A stretch of DNA of 40,561 bases. It comes from Corynebacterium sp. Lineage in GTDB: Bacteria; Actinomycetota; Actinomycetes; Mycobacteriales; Mycobacteriaceae. The notes under the pieces were generated by a model that was not told where the DNA came from, made no database searches, and saw only the letters and a program-made list of their open reading frames with translations. The stretch covers positions 1 through 40,561 of the forward strand of contig JAUMZY010000018.1 in NCBI GenBank assembly GCA_030527885.1, given 5' to 3'. A program made the position numbers and the translations under genes. Of this stretch, positions 10,184 through 17,733 are shown piece by piece. Positions within the stretch are counted from its first letter, which is position 1. Every line of letters begins with the position of its first letter.

Positions 10184-11343
10184 GCGACCAGTCCTGCCGC
10201 TAAGGTGCCACCGGTGGCATTATCAACAAGCAAAAACGAACCAATCGCACCCCGCGCGGTGTAAGAGTCAATGGGCAATTCCTGCTGCAATTCCACCTGC
10301 GTTTGCACAATATCGTTCAACCCCACAGAATCTTTGATGCGGGCCTTCACAACACTGGTGCCGTACCGCAGTTTCACCACTTGGCCGGGGTTGATGGCCG
10401 TATCATCCAAACCCACCACGTGCGCAGCAAAACTGCGCACATTTGGTGGGCGGTGCCCCGCCAACAGATCACCACGGCTCAAGTCAATATCATCAGCCAA
10501 CAACAGCGTGATGCTATCGCCCGCGTAGGCCTCCGTAGCAGGGCCATCGGTGGTATCAATACCCACCACCGTCGTCGTGCCATGGGGAGTACTGATCGTA
10601 TCCCCCACCGCAACGGCACCAGTGGCAACCTGGCCCGCATAACCGCGGTAATCCATGGCCCGAATGACATATTGAATGGGGAACCGGAAATCTAAGGAAT
10701 CATCCCCATGCTCCACCGGCATACTCTCTAACAGCTCCAACACCGTTGGGCCGAAATACCACGGCAACTTCGTGGATGTCTCCGCCACATTGTCACCATG
10801 CAACGCGGAAATAGGAATGGCATGCGGATCAGTAATACCCAACTCGGCAGCCACCGCCCCAAAATCCGCCTCAATGGTGCGGAAAACTTCCTCGGAATAA
10901 TCCACCAAGTCAATCTTGTTCACCGCCAACACCACAGTGCGCACCCCCAACAAAGAGGCCACCTCTAGGTGCTTACGGGTTTGCTCCACCACCCCGTGGC
11001 GCGCATCAACAAGCAACACCACAACCTGGGACGTGGATACCCCAGTCACCGTATTGCGGGTGTACTGCACGTGACCCGGCGTATCAACCAGGATGAAATT
11101 ACGATTCTTCGTAGAAAAATACCGGTAAGCAACATCAATGGTGATGCCCTGTTCCCGTTCGGCCCGGAGGCCGTCGACAAGCAACGAAAGATCTAGCCCA
11201 TCAAAACCGCGGATAGCAGAAGTGCGCTCCACGTGTGCCAGCTGGTCGGCAAGAACGGATTTTGTGTCGTGGAGCAGTCTGCCCACGAAGGTGGACTTGC
11301 CGTCATCAACGGAACCAGCGGTGCAGAACCTCAAAGTGTCCAT
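10180..11343 (-). CDS. cysN: Sulfate adenylyltransferase large subunit (GTPase) CysN
   Basis: A 387-residue GTPase subunit of ATP sulfurylase, which activates sulfate to adenosine 5'-phosphosulfate together with CysD. G-motifs are clear: GSVDDGKST (P-loop, residues 11-19), DTPGHVQYTRN (G3), NKIDL (G4). EF-Tu-like beta domains follow, ending in RGAIGSFLLVDNATGGTLAAGL. It is compact compared with E. coli CysN (about 475 residues) but appears complete at both ends. No fused APS kinase is present, consistent with an APS-reductase route. The start overlaps the cysD stop (TGATG). Confidence 0.95.
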   Translation of the reverse strand: MDTLRFCTAGSVDDGKSTFVGRLLHDTKSVLADQLAHVERTSAIRGFDGLDLSLLVDGLRAEREQGITIDVAYRYFSTKNRNFILVDTPGHVQYTRNTVTGVSTSQVVVLLVDARHGVVEQTRKHLEVASLLGVRTVVLAVNKIDLVDYSEEVFRTIEADFGAVAAELGITDPHAIPISALHGDNVAETSTKLPWYFGPTVLELLESMPVEHGDDSLDFRFPIQYVIRAMDYRGYAGQVATGAVAVGDTISTPHGTTTVVGIDTTDGPATEAYAGDSITLLLADDIDLSRGDLLAGHRPPNVRSFAAHVVGLDDTAINPGQVVKLRYGTSVVKARIKDSVGLNDIVQTQVELQQELPIDSYTARGAIGSFLLVDNATGGTLAAGLVA

Positions 11344-12245
11344 CAGAAATACCCTTCCTTCTTTCGATCTTCCATTGCTGATTCACTAAGCCGATCGTCA
11401 GCCCGGGTGGCGCCGCGCTCGGTCAAAGTAGTAGTGGAAATTTCAGTAATAACGTCATCAATAGTGGTTGCGGTGGATTCAATGGCGCCGGTACAGCTCA
11501 TATCACCCACCGTGCGATATCGCACCATTCGGGTCTCTAGGGGCCCACTGCCCCACGGTCCTGGTGTCAACCACATGCCGTCTTTCTGAAACACTTCCCG
11601 CTCATGTGCGAAATAAATCGGCGGCAATTCAATATTGCGGGCCTTGATGTATTCCCACACATTCGCCTCTGTCCAGTTAGAGATGGGAAACACCCGAATG
11701 TTTTCCCCCGGCAGGTGATCAGCGTTGTAAAGATTCCACAACTCAGGGCGTTGGCGCCGGGGATCCCAGCCGCCGAAGCTGTCGCGCACGGAGAAAACTC
11801 GTTCTTTGGCGCGGGCGCGTTCTTCGTCCCGGCGGGCCCCACCGAGAACGGCTTGGTATTTTTGTTCGGCGATGGTTTCTACCAGGGGGATGGTTTGGAG
11901 GGGATTGCGGGTGCCGTCGGGGCGTTCCCGCAGGGCGCCGCGGTCGATCCAGTCTTGGACGTGGGCGACGCGCAGGCGCGCTTTGGTTTCGGCGACGATG
12001 CGATCCCGGAACTCAATGACCTCGGGGAAGTTGTGGCCAGTATCAACGTGGAGTAATTCGAATGGCACGGCTGCTGGTGCGAAGGCTCGGTGTGCTAGTT
12101 CGTACACCACCACGGAGTCTTTGCCGCCAGAGAAGAGCAGTGCTACGTTGTCGCATTGGCCAGCGACTTCCCGCAGGATGTAAATGGATTCTGCTTCTAA
12201 GGCCTTGAGGTGCGGGGATAATGTCATTCGTAGTGAAGTTGTCAT
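11343..12245 (-). CDS. cysD: Sulfate adenylyltransferase small subunit CysD
   Basis: A 300-residue adenylyltransferase of the PP-loop family. The ATP pyrophosphatase motif LLFSGGKDSVVVYELA sits at about residues 35-50, the VDTGHNFPE substrate motif follows, then GGARRDEERARAKERVFS and the C-terminal RTVGDMSCTGAIES. These are all standard for CysD. It forms the sulfurylase heterodimer with CysN. An AAGGAAA ribosome binding site precedes ATG 12245, 17 bases after the cysH stop. Confidence 0.96.
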   Translation of the reverse strand: MTTSLRMTLSPHLKALEAESIYILREVAGQCDNVALLFSGGKDSVVVYELAHRAFAPAAVPFELLHVDTGHNFPEVIEFRDRIVAETKARLRVAHVQDWIDRGALRERPDGTRNPLQTIPLVETIAEQKYQAVLGGARRDEERARAKERVFSVRDSFGGWDPRRQRPELWNLYNADHLPGENIRVFPISNWTEANVWEYIKARNIELPPIYFAHEREVFQKDGMWLTPGPWGSGPLETRMVRYRTVGDMSCTGAIESTATTIDDVITEISTTTLTERGATRADDRLSESAMEDRKKEGYF

Positions 12246-12262
12246 GGGTAATTTTCCTTAAA

Positions 12263-13033
12263 TTAAGTATGTAGTCCGCATTCAGTTTTGGCGTTGCCTG
12301 CCCAGCGTCCGGCGCGGGGGTCTTCACCTTCGGCCACCGGCAGGGTGCAGGTGGCGCATCCGATGGAGGGGTAGCCCTGTTGCGTCAGAGGGTGCCGGAT
12401 GAGGTTGTGGTCAACGATAAATTCTTCAGTTTGTTCCAGCGTCCAGGTGATGATCGGGGAGATTTTTAGTCTGCCCGTCCAATCAAGGCTGAGCGCTGGG
12501 GCTTCCACCCGGGTGGGGCCATCAACTCGCCGCAGGCCGGTCACCCACCCAACGTATGGGCTCAGTGCCACTGCCAACGGTTCAACTTTGCGCATTCGGC
12601 AGCAAGCAGTGGGGTTAGAAAGGTACAGGTTGGAGCCGTATACCCGGTTTTGTTCCGCTTTGGTCAGGTGCGCTTTGGCGGTGATGAGCCGCTGGTTGGG
12701 GTAGCGCTCGATCACTTGCTGCGCCACGTCCAGGGTCTCTGGGAAGTGGTATTCCGTGTCAAGAAAGAGGAAATCCGCGGTGGGGGTGTACTGGGCAGCG
12801 AGTTCTGCCAGCACGGTGTTTTCCATGCTGAGGGTAACCACGATGGGGCCGGAGGCATGGTTGTGGGTCCAGTCAAGGATGTCTTCAGCAGAGGCGTGGT
12901 ATAGCTGGTCGGCGTATTTTTCTACGAGCTCCTGGTTGCGGGTGGCGATGGTGGGGTCTAGGGGCGTGGTGGTTTTGGGTCCGTCGGGGCTGATCTCCGG
13001 ATCCCGGTAGGGGGTTGCAAAGTTAATGAGCAT
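12263..13033 (-). CDS. cysH: Adenylyl-sulfate (APS/PAPS) reductase CysH
   Basis: A 256-residue reductase converting APS to sulfite with thioredoxin-type reductant. The PP-loop-like region (LSMENTVLAELAAQY, LFLDTEYHFPETL) is followed by the CC (CCRMRKVEP) and CxxC (CATCTLPV) cysteines that ligate a [4Fe-4S] cluster in APS-type reductases, and the C-terminal catalytic ECGLH motif. The iron-sulfur cysteines, plus the absence of an APS kinase, favour APS over PAPS as substrate. Its ATG lies within the end of cysX (11-base overlap). Confidence 0.95.
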   Translation of the reverse strand: MLINFATPYRDPEISPDGPKTTTPLDPTIATRNQELVEKYADQLYHASAEDILDWTHNHASGPIVVTLSMENTVLAELAAQYTPTADFLFLDTEYHFPETLDVAQQVIERYPNQRLITAKAHLTKAEQNRVYGSNLYLSNPTACCRMRKVEPLAVALSPYVGWVTGLRRVDGPTRVEAPALSLDWTGRLKISPIITWTLEQTEEFIVDHNLIRHPLTQQGYPSIGCATCTLPVAEGEDPRAGRWAGNAKTECGLHT

Positions 13034-13253
13034 GGTTGAGTGAGGCTTTCAACGCATCAGAGGTGGATAGGGTGGGCTTTGGGCATTGTTTTGGGTCGTC
13101 TTGGCCGTAGAACATGACCGAGAAGATGCGCAGGCATTCTTGGCAGCTCCAGGCAAATTCGTTTTCCTCGTTGGGAAATAGCGACTCACCAGCGCAGTAA
13201 GGGCAGTACAGCGGGTGGTTGCGGTTGGGGTTGGGCTTCCGGCGGACGCTCAT
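13023..13253 (-). CDS. cysX: Small ferredoxin-like / zinc-ribbon protein CysX
   Basis: A 76-residue basic protein with CPYC and CQEC cysteine pairs about 20 residues apart. In C. glutamicum the gene between cysI and cysH is cysX, proposed as an electron carrier (ferredoxin-like) between Fpr2 and CysI. The four-cysteine arrangement could equally bind zinc, so the redox role is known from genetics in the relative rather than visible here. ATG overlaps the cysI stop (ATGA) and the 3' end overlaps cysH. Confidence 0.85.
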   Translation of the reverse strand: MSVRRKPNPNRNHPLYCPYCAGESLFPNEENEFAWSCQECLRIFSVMFYGQDDPKQCPKPTLSTSDALKASLNHAH

Positions 13254-14905
13254 GATAGATCCTCATCGGTAGCGCGCAGCACCCATTCGCGGAACTGTTC
13301 GCCTTCGGTGCGTTGTTCTTTGTACTTTTCGACGAGCCGCACCACGTAATCCCCCAATTCCTCGGAGGTGACTTTGTGGCCCCGGAGCTTACGACCCCAG
13401 TTCAACCCGAGCGCACCGCCAAGGTGCACCTGGAAACCTTCTTCGCCGCGCACGATCTGGCCTTTCAGGCCGATGTCCGCAACTTGGGAGCGGGCGCAGG
13501 CGTTGGGGCAACCGTTCAGGGAGATCTTCAGGGGCACATCCATGTCACCCAGGCGTTTCTCCAGGTCATCGACAAGTTCAATGGCGCGGGCCTTGGTGGT
13601 GACGTGCGCCAACTTGCAGAATTCCAGGCCGGTGCAGGAAATGATGCCACGGCGGAATTCCGACGGGTTGGGGTACAGACCAACCTTAGCCAGGGCTTCA
13701 GAGAGCGGCGCTATGTCTTCGCGCTCCACGTCAAGGAACAGCAGTTCTTTGTCCGTGGTGGTGCGGATGCGCGTGCGGCCGAACCGTTCCGCAACATCGG
13801 CGATCTCGATGAGCTGCTCGCCGGTGGCGTGGCCAACGGTGGGCTTCACACCAACATAGAATTTGCCGTCTTTTTGTGGATGCACGCCTATGTGGTCGCG
13901 GTAGCCGTCGTAAAGCGGCACCTCCGGCCCATCAAGCAGTGGGGTTTCAAGGTATTCCGTTTCGAGAATATTCCGGAATTTCTCAATGCCCCACTCCGCA
14001 ACCAGGAACTTGAGGCGGGCGCGGTTGCGCAACCGCCGGAAACCGTAATCCCGGAAGATGCGGGCCACGCCGGCCCACACCTCGGCGACGCGGTCGAGTG
14101 GCACCCACACGCCCAGATCCTGCGAAAGCATCGGGTTCGTGGAGAGGCCGCCGCCGACGTAACAGGCAAAACCGGGGCCATGCTCGGGGTGCACGGAGCC
14201 CACGAAGGCAATATCTTGGATTTCGTGGGTGACGTCCTGGCGGGCGCTGCCGGAAATAGCTGATTTGAATTTCCGGGGCAGGTTGACAAATTCGCCGCTG
14301 AGCAGGTGCTTATCGACGATTTCCTCAATGGCAGGCGTGGCGTCAATGATTTCATCCGCTGCAATGCCAGCCACCGGCGAACCTAGGATAACGCGGGGCA
14401 CGTCGCCGCAACCCATGAGGGTGGACAGGCCGTTTGCCTCTAATTTATCCCAAATCGCCGGCACGTCTTCGATGCGAATCCAGTGCAATTGGATGTTCTG
14501 CCGGTCGGTGAAATCCGCAGTAGAGCGGGCATAATCGCGGGAAATTTCGCCGACAGCACGCAACTGGGCTGGAGTTGCGCGGCCGCCGTCGAAGCGAACC
14601 CGCATCATGAAGAATTCATCTTGCAATTCCGTGTTGGTGAGTTTGCTGGTGAATTCACCACCGAGGTCTTGGCGGCGTTGGGAGTACAGGCCTAACCATT
14701 TAAAGCGGGGTGCAAGATCCTCTGCTGGAATGGATGCGAACCCTTGTTTGGAATAAATATCAATGACGCGCTGCTTAGCGGATAATCCATCATCTTCTTG
14801 TTTTATTCGTTCATCATCGTTAAGAGGTTCGGTGCCGTCAATTTTCCATTGACCTTCTGGCTTCTTCTGCCGCACTGGGCGTTTTTTCACCGTGGGTGTA
14901 GACAT
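13250..14905 (-). CDS. cysI: Ferredoxin-dependent sulfite reductase CysI
   Basis: A 551-residue siroheme/[4Fe-4S] enzyme reducing sulfite to sulfide. Both ferredoxin-like half domains are present, and the cluster/siroheme ligands are visible as CTGLEFC (CX5C) and NGCPNAC (CX3C, about residues 475-490). GGRATPAQLRAVGEISRDYA near the N-terminus is typical. ATG 14905 (MSTPTVKKR) has GGAG 8 bases upstream; the open frame further upstream to 15031 lacks family content and runs through the divergent promoter. First gene of cysIXHDNYZ; divergent from fpr2, the likely electron supplier. Confidence 0.97.
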   Translation of the reverse strand: MSTPTVKKRPVRQKKPEGQWKIDGTEPLNDDERIKQEDDGLSAKQRVIDIYSKQGFASIPAEDLAPRFKWLGLYSQRRQDLGGEFTSKLTNTELQDEFFMMRVRFDGGRATPAQLRAVGEISRDYARSTADFTDRQNIQLHWIRIEDVPAIWDKLEANGLSTLMGCGDVPRVILGSPVAGIAADEIIDATPAIEEIVDKHLLSGEFVNLPRKFKSAISGSARQDVTHEIQDIAFVGSVHPEHGPGFACYVGGGLSTNPMLSQDLGVWVPLDRVAEVWAGVARIFRDYGFRRLRNRARLKFLVAEWGIEKFRNILETEYLETPLLDGPEVPLYDGYRDHIGVHPQKDGKFYVGVKPTVGHATGEQLIEIADVAERFGRTRIRTTTDKELLFLDVEREDIAPLSEALAKVGLYPNPSEFRRGIISCTGLEFCKLAHVTTKARAIELVDDLEKRLGDMDVPLKISLNGCPNACARSQVADIGLKGQIVRGEEGFQVHLGGALGLNWGRKLRGHKVTSEELGDYVVRLVEKYKEQRTEGEQFREWVLRATDEDLS

Positions 14906-14925
14906 AATTTTTCTCCGTTGTGGTA

Positions 14926-14941
14926 TTAGGTAACCACCTAA
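14926..14941. promoter_or_regulatory. Inverted repeat upstream of cysI (candidate operator)
   Basis: TTAGGT-AACC-ACCTAA has perfect 6-bp arms. It lies 20 bases upstream of the cysI ATG. The arms resemble DtxR half-sites but are spaced 4 rather than 7 bases apart, so it is not a canonical DtxR box. A site for another sulfur regulator such as CysR is possible but not shown. Confidence 0.4.
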
Positions 14942-15111
14942 CCGTACCGAACGGTCTATTTCAAGAATACTGAGCGGTAAGTGACACCAACTCAAAGCAA
15001 AATAAGTCTCAAACAGCATAAATAATCGCAAAAATAGTATGAATAAAAATAATGATTGTGCATAAATGAATAAAATTCTTGCGGTGACCCCAGCATTACA
15101 CCTGCATTTGG

Positions 15112-15127
15112 CAGACTGAGCAGTCTA
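15112..15127 (+). promoter_or_regulatory. McbR-like operator overlapping the fpr2 -10
   Basis: CAGAC-TGAGCA-GTCTA matches the McbR consensus TAGAC-N6-GTCTA at 9 of 10 positions. It overlaps the perfect -10 hexamer TATAAT at 15126-15131, so binding should block fpr2 transcription and may also affect divergent cysI. McbR is the SAH-responsive TetR-type repressor of sulfur genes in corynebacteria. Confidence 0.8.
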
Positions 15128-15131
15128 TAAT
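15126..15131 (+). promoter_or_regulatory. fpr2 -10 element TATAAT
   Basis: Consensus -10 hexamer 16 bases before the start codon of fpr2, overlapping the McbR-like site. A clear -35 at standard spacing is not seen. Confidence 0.6.
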
Positions 15132-15147
15132 TACTTGGAAGGATTTC

Positions 15148-16482
15148 ATGACCACCCTCCGCATCGCCGTGATCGGCGCCGGCCCCGCCGGTATTTACGC
15201 CTCCGACCTCCTCGCTAAGCAAGGAGCCACCGTCGACCTTTTCGAACAGATGCCCGCCCCGTTTGGCCTCATCCGTTACGGTGTGGCCCCGGACCATCCC
15301 CGCATCAAAGGCATCATCAAGTCCCTGCACCGCGTGCTGGATAATCCCAATATTCGTCTGCTGGGAAACATCCACATTGGGGAAGACATCACCATCGAAA
15401 CCCTGCACAAGCATTATGATGCAATTGTGCTAGCCACGGGCGCCGTTGCTGACCGTGACCTGGGCATTCTCGGGCAGGATTTGGATGGTTCCTTTGGTGC
15501 CGCCGACTTCGTGGGCTTCTACGATGGCAATCCCCGATTCAAGCGCGACTGGGATCTGTCTGCCCAGAGCGTCGCTGTGATCGGGGTGGGTAACGTCGGC
15601 CCGGATGTTTCGCGCATTCTTGCGAAAACCGGGGATGAATTATTGGTTACTGAGATTCCCGATAATGTGTACGAATCGCTCAAGAAGAATCAGGCTACCG
15701 AGGTTCATGTTTTCGGCCGCCGGGGCCCCGCCCAGGCGAAGTTCACACCGCAGGAATTGAAGGAACTCGACCACTCCGACACCATCAACGTGGTGGTGGA
15801 TCCCGAGGATATTGATTACGACGCCGCCAGCGAACAAGCCCGCCGGGAATCCAAGTCCCAGGATTTGGTGTGCCAGATCCTGGAGCAGTACGCCATGCGC
15901 GACCCCAAACCCGCACCTCACACCCTACAAATCCACTCGTTTGAATCCCCCGTGGAAATCCTCGGCAAGGACGGCAAGGTGGTTGGCCTGCGCACTGAGC
16001 GCACCGAACTGGACGGCACTGGCAACGTGCGCAGCACCGGCAAGTTCACCGATTGGCCAGTACAGGCGGTGTACCGCGCCGTGGGGTACCGCTCCGACGC
16101 GGTGTCTACCGTGCCGTTTGACGATAACAGCGCCGTGGTGCCCAACGATGGCGGCCATGTGTTGGACCAGGAAGGAGAGATCATTCCTGGCCTGTATGCC
16201 ACCGGTTGGATCAAGCGCGGCCCCATCGGCTTGATTGGTAACACCAAGTCCGACGCTAAGGAAACCACGGATATGCTCATTGCGGATGCAACGGCCGGCC
16301 GCCTCACGGCCCCCACCGCTGGCGATATCACGGAATGTTTGAATGACCGGGGTATTCAGTACACCACGTGGGATGGTTGGCATAAGTTGGACGCCCACGA
16401 GCGCACGCTCGGCACCGCTGAGGGCAGGGAGCGCAAGAAGGTTGTGGAGTGGGAAGAGATGGTGGTTCACTCACTGGCTTAG
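15148..16482 (+). CDS. fpr2: Ferredoxin/flavodoxin-NADP+ reductase, FprA family (Fpr2)
   Basis: A 444-residue FAD/NADPH enzyme of the adrenodoxin-reductase/FprA family. The FAD Rossmann motif IAVIGAGPAGIYASD is at residues 6-20, followed by GLIRYGVAPDHPRIKGI. The NADP motif SVAVIGVGNVGPDVSRIL is near 150. The FAD-binding end AVGYRSD ... GLYATGWIKRGPIGLIGNTKSDA is near 350. Expected to pass electrons from NADPH to a ferredoxin (CysX or other) for CysI. GGAAGGATTTC upstream provides the ribosome binding site. Corresponds to fpr2 next to cysI in C. glutamicum. Its 3' end overlaps the convergent nucleosidase gene by 12 bases. Confidence 0.95.
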   Translation: MTTLRIAVIGAGPAGIYASDLLAKQGATVDLFEQMPAPFGLIRYGVAPDHPRIKGIIKSLHRVLDNPNIRLLGNIHIGEDITIETLHKHYDAIVLATGAVADRDLGILGQDLDGSFGAADFVGFYDGNPRFKRDWDLSAQSVAVIGVGNVGPDVSRILAKTGDELLVTEIPDNVYESLKKNQATEVHVFGRRGPAQAKFTPQELKELDHSDTINVVVDPEDIDYDAASEQARRESKSQDLVCQILEQYAMRDPKPAPHTLQIHSFESPVEILGKDGKVVGLRTERTELDGTGNVRSTGKFTDWPVQAVYRAVGYRSDAVSTVPFDDNSAVVPNDGGHVLDQEGEIIPGLYATGWIKRGPIGLIGNTKSDAKETTDMLIADATAGRLTAPTAGDITECLNDRGIQYTTWDGWHKLDAHERTLGTAEGRERKKVVEWEEMVVHSLA

Positions 16483-17025
16483 CTTTTCGACGATCGCCGT
16501 CGCCAGGTCTTTTGCGCCCCGGTCGACAGCATCCCGCCAACTATCAGCGGCAGTGCCATCGGCATTGTCGCTTACTTGTTTAATGAGGGTGCAGTCAATG
16601 CCAAAATGCTGCGCCACCATGGCAACGGCAAAGCCCTCCATGTCGCATAATTCCGCCCGGCGCGCCAGCCGGTTCCGGATGGTGGTGTCGTTGATGAAGC
16701 TGTCCCCTGTTGCCAGCCGGGCGGTGGGCAGGGTGCTTGACGTAGTTAGGTCGATGCCGTTGGGGAATGGTTTGCCGATGATCTGGGCGATGAGTTCGTT
16801 ATCGAAATCGTGTTGGAATACGTGGGTGATTTCGAAGATGCCGCTGGCGCCGGTGAGGGAGCCGGCGGTGCCGAAGTTGACTATTCGTTCTGGTCGCGGC
16901 CCGGTCAGGATTGCTTCGGTGAGTTTTAGTGTGGCGCGGATGGTTCCGATTCCGGTGATGAGCAGGGGATATTCGGGTGGTAGGTGGGCGGCTTCTTCGC
17001 AGGTGGCGGCGACGTATAAAATCAT
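16471..17025 (-). CDS. MTA/SAH nucleosidase-like protein (phosphorylase superfamily)
   Basis: A 184-residue protein of the PNP/MTAN superfamily. It has the ribose/adenine region GIGTIRATL, NFGTAGSL, and the catalytic block LCDMEGFAVAMVA, which corresponds to the DMEGAA signature, and ends with KQVSDNADGTAADSW, where the catalytic-type Asp of the SD motif is kept. It is shorter than E. coli Pfs (232 residues). Likely reaction: hydrolysis of S-adenosylhomocysteine or methylthioadenosine to adenine; the exact substrate is uncertain, and other nucleosides are possible. A TAGAAT -10 (17037-17032) sits 6 bases before the ATG, so the mRNA is probably leaderless, and an McbR-like site lies just upstream. 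Confidence 0.82.
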   Translation of the reverse strand: MILYVAATCEEAAHLPPEYPLLITGIGTIRATLKLTEAILTGPRPERIVNFGTAGSLTGASGIFEITHVFQHDFDNELIAQIIGKPFPNGIDLTTSSTLPTARLATGDSFINDTTIRNRLARRAELCDMEGFAVAMVAQHFGIDCTLIKQVSDNADGTAADSWRDAVDRGAKDLATAIVEKLSQ

Positions 17026-17041
17026 GAAACCATTCTAACCA

Positions 17042-17057
17042 CAGACCAAGTTGTCTA
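17042..17057 (-). promoter_or_regulatory. McbR-like operator upstream of the nucleosidase gene
   Basis: CAGAC-CAAGTT-GTCTA matches TAGAC-N6-GTCTA at 9 of 10 positions. It lies just upstream of the TAGAAT -10 of the minus-strand nucleosidase, within the -35/spacer region, which suits repression. Confidence 0.7.
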
Positions 17058-17130
17058 CAATTTTATTCATGGTGTTAACTGGGGTTTTCTGCGCGTTTCA
17101 AGGCGAAATAGACCGCATTGTGTTAAGTTT

Positions 17131-17146
17131 TAGACAAATCAGTCTA
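17131..17146 (+). promoter_or_regulatory. Perfect McbR operator upstream of the short FprA-like gene
   Basis: TAGAC-AAATCA-GTCTA is an exact match to the McbR consensus, ending 20 bases before the ATG of the short FprA-like gene. Confidence 0.85.
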
Positions 17147-17166
17147 GAGCTTTGAAAGGGGTTTTG

Positions 17167-17622
17167 ATGCCTACTCTTCGTATCGCAGTCATCGGCGCCG
17201 GCGCAGCCGGTCTTTACACCTCTGATTTGCTCATGCGTTGTTCCCAGACTCTGCACATCGACCTGATTGATGCCGATCCCACCCCGGTTGGTTTGGATTT
17301 GCACTATCGCAATCCTAATCGCACCAAGTCTACGGTACGGGTACTTGGTAACGTTGATGTGAGAGTCGAAAAACTGCGGCCATTTTATGATGCTGTCATT
17401 GTTGCGGATTTCACCCAGGATTTCGCGGCGCAGTTCGCGGTGTCCACGGCTATTTTTGGTCGATCGCACCGCACGGATGTCCGCGATGTCACCGACTACC
17501 TGGCCGAACAGCATATTCCGTATACGGAGTGGTTTGAGGCGTTGGACTTGCCCACGGGCCGGAGTTTGGCTGATTGGCAGCATACGTTGCAGGTCGCGCG
17601 GAGTGTCCCGGTGTGCGTCTAG
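17167..17622 (+). CDS. Shortened FprA-like protein (FAD-binding N-terminus joined to FprA-type C-terminus)
   Basis: A 151-residue protein clearly related to the neighbouring Fpr2. Its N-terminus MPTLRIAVIGAGAAGLYTSD mirrors MTTLRIAVIGAGPAGIYASD of Fpr2. Residues about 58-82 (VRVLGNVDVR ... FYDAVIVADF) match the VLGN/YDAIVLATG region. The last ~45 residues (DVTDYLAEQHIPYTEWFEALD) match the Fpr2 C-terminus (DITECLNDRGIQYTTWDGWHKLD). The whole NADPH-binding domain and the middle of the FAD domain are missing. The frame is intact, with an AAAGGGG ribosome binding site 6 bases before ATG 17167, and a perfect McbR operator precedes it. It is unlikely to be an NADPH reductase by itself. It could be a regulatory or electron-transfer partner, or an early-decay paralogue. 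Confidence 0.8.
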   Translation: MPTLRIAVIGAGAAGLYTSDLLMRCSQTLHIDLIDADPTPVGLDLHYRNPNRTKSTVRVLGNVDVRVEKLRPFYDAVIVADFTQDFAAQFAVSTAIFGRSHRTDVRDVTDYLAEQHIPYTEWFEALDLPTGRSLADWQHTLQVARSVPVCV

Positions 17623-17733
17623 GGTCTTTTCATTAAACTTTCAGTAAGGCCCAGCCTATTGACAGCAATGAAATATTAAGCCCACAGCAATAACTGGGGG
17701 CTACTTACAGACTGACCCTGCATAGTAGTTCCC

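Noticed and set aside
13313-14263. A 316-codon open frame antisense to cysI
   Set aside because: The cysI frame contains all siroheme and cluster ligands; the antisense product has no family features.
14926-14941. Canonical DtxR iron box before cysI
   Set aside because: The arms match DtxR half-sites but are 3 bases too close together; kept only as an unassigned inverted repeat.
14943-14958. A fourth McbR operator in the cysI-fpr2 region
   Set aside because: Only the right half-site GTCTA is present; the left half matches 2 of 5 positions.
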